From JBCDCU01 sp039180865 (lineage in GTDB: Bacteria > Pseudomonadota > Alphaproteobacteria > Rhizobiales > JACESI01): a stretch of 7,163 bases of DNA. The translations under genes and the position numbers were made by a program. The stretch is from the NCBI GenBank assembly GCA_039180865.1, contig JBCDCZ010000231.1:1-7163 (forward strand), given 5' to 3'. Below the pieces are notes generated by a model. The model was given only the letters and a program-made list of their open reading frames with translations, was not told where the DNA came from and searched no databases. Positions 6,548 through 7,163 of this stretch are shown here, piece after piece (the first letter of the stretch is position 1; the number at the start of each line of letters is the position of its first letter).

Positions 6548-6916
6548 TTAGGCGGCAAGCGCCTGCTGAGCTTTTTCGACCAGGCCTTTGAAGGAAGCGG
6601 GTTCGCTGATTGCGAGATCAGAGAGTACCTTGCGGTCAACTTCGATATTTGCCTTGTTCAAGCCGTCGATAAAACGGCCATAGGTCATTGAACCATCTGT
6701 GTGCAGGCGCACAGCCGCATTAATCCGCTGGATCCAAAGAGCGCGGAATTGACGCTTGCGGACCTTCCGGTCGCGGTAAGCATATTGGTTTGCTTTTTCG
6801 ACAGCCTGTTTCGCCACTTTGATCTGGCGCGAACGCGCGCCATAATAGCCTTTGGCGGCCTTCAGGACTTTTTTGTGTTTTGCGTGTGCGGTAACCCCGC
6901 GTTTAACACGTGCCAT
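6548..6916 (-). CDS. rplT: 50S ribosomal protein L20
   Basis: This encodes a 122-residue basic protein, a few residues longer than E. coli L20 (118). L20 binds 23S rRNA and is needed early in assembly of the large ribosomal subunit. The N-terminus MARVKRGVTAHAKHKKVLK is the standard L20 start, followed by the long basic helix (GYYGARSRQIKVAKQAVEKA). The family signature is present as KRQFRALWIQRINAAVR at about residues 54-70. The C-terminal globular part includes YGRFIDGLNKANIEVDRKVLSDLA. The start ATG has a clear CAGGAG Shine-Dalgarno about nine bases upstream, inside the 27-base gap after rpmI. A terminator hairpin lies just downstream. Translational repression by L20 is known in other bacteria, but the leader would lie outside the window and cannot be judged. 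Confidence 0.98.
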   Translation of the reverse strand: MARVKRGVTAHAKHKKVLKAAKGYYGARSRQIKVAKQAVEKANQYAYRDRKVRKRQFRALWIQRINAAVRLHTDGSMTYGRFIDGLNKANIEVDRKVLSDLAISEPASFKGLVEKAQQALAA

Positions 6917-6943
6917 AATCGATTACTCCTGTCGGATATCCGG

Positions 6944-7141
6944 TTAGCCGTAAGGCAGAAATTTCTTGACGATGCGCGCATCGGGTTCAGACAGGGTCTG
7001 GGTCCCCCGCGCCTCGCGGATAAAACGGTTGGAGCGTTTGATCATGCCGTGGCGCTTTCCGGCCTGGGCGGCTTTCACCTTCCCGGAAGCCGTCAGCTTA
7101 AAGCGCTTCTTAGCGCCTGACTTTGTCTTCATCTTGGGCAT
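6944..7141 (-). CDS. rpmI: 50S ribosomal protein L35
   Basis: This encodes a 65-residue, very basic protein, the usual length for bacterial L35, a small component of the large ribosomal subunit. The N-terminus MPKMKTKSGAKKRFK contains the L35 signature (M-K-T-K-S-G-A-K-K-R-F-K). It is followed by a Lys/Arg-rich middle (AGKRHGMIKRSNRFIR) and the typical C-terminal end VKKFLPYG. The ATG is preceded on the minus strand by a purine-rich AAGGAAAG Shine-Dalgarno about ten bases upstream. rplT starts 27 bases downstream, so the two are almost certainly co-transcribed. In most bacteria infC lies just upstream, which here would be outside the window. Nothing about the gene is unusual. Identification is by family signature, length and synteny. 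Confidence 0.98.
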   Translation of the reverse strand: MPKMKTKSGAKKRFKLTASGKVKAAQAGKRHGMIKRSNRFIREARGTQTLSEPDARIVKKFLPYG

Positions 7142-7163
7142 TTTGCTTCTTTCCTTTTTGCGC

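Overview
The window looks like a chromosomal segment from an alphaproteobacterium. I infer this from the length and sequence style of PheS (360 aa) and PheT (802 aa), the conserved order rpmI-rplT-pheS-pheT, and the GC-rich codon use of these genes. No genus can be named from this alone.

The right two thirds is housekeeping translation machinery on the minus strand. In transcription order these are rpmI (ribosomal protein L35, 7141-6944), rplT (L20, 6916-6548), pheS (phenylalanyl-tRNA synthetase alpha, 5835-4753) and pheT (beta, 4700-2292). L35 and L20 go into the large ribosomal subunit. PheS and PheT form the heterotetramer that charges and proofreads tRNA-Phe. infC, which commonly precedes rpmI, would lie beyond the right edge. 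A terminator hairpin follows rplT, so pheST probably has its own promoter.

The 712-base gap between rplT and pheS holds the main surprise: a broken locus on the opposite (+) strand. It begins with a frameshifted fragment of a YjgN/DUF898 membrane protein. This runs straight into the C-terminal third of an M48-family zinc metallopeptidase that carries three in-frame stops. DUF898 and M48 genes are often neighbours, so this looks like the collapsed remains of such a pair after an internal deletion plus point decay.

Left of pheT lies a convergent small gene (1854-2189, +) for a secreted protein with two EF-hand calcium loops. A 23-bp stretch of the pheT 3' end is repeated exactly in the short convergent gap.

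The first 1.85 kb is different in character. It is visibly AT-richer than the rest and has no convincing gene. It contains several short direct repeats, a cluster of TAACAATC-type repeats, and a structured GC-rich stretch just before the EF-hand gene. It reads as an accessory or decayed intergenic island. I found no rRNA, tRNA, CRISPR array, insertion sequence or complete mobile element, and no intact new system is supported.
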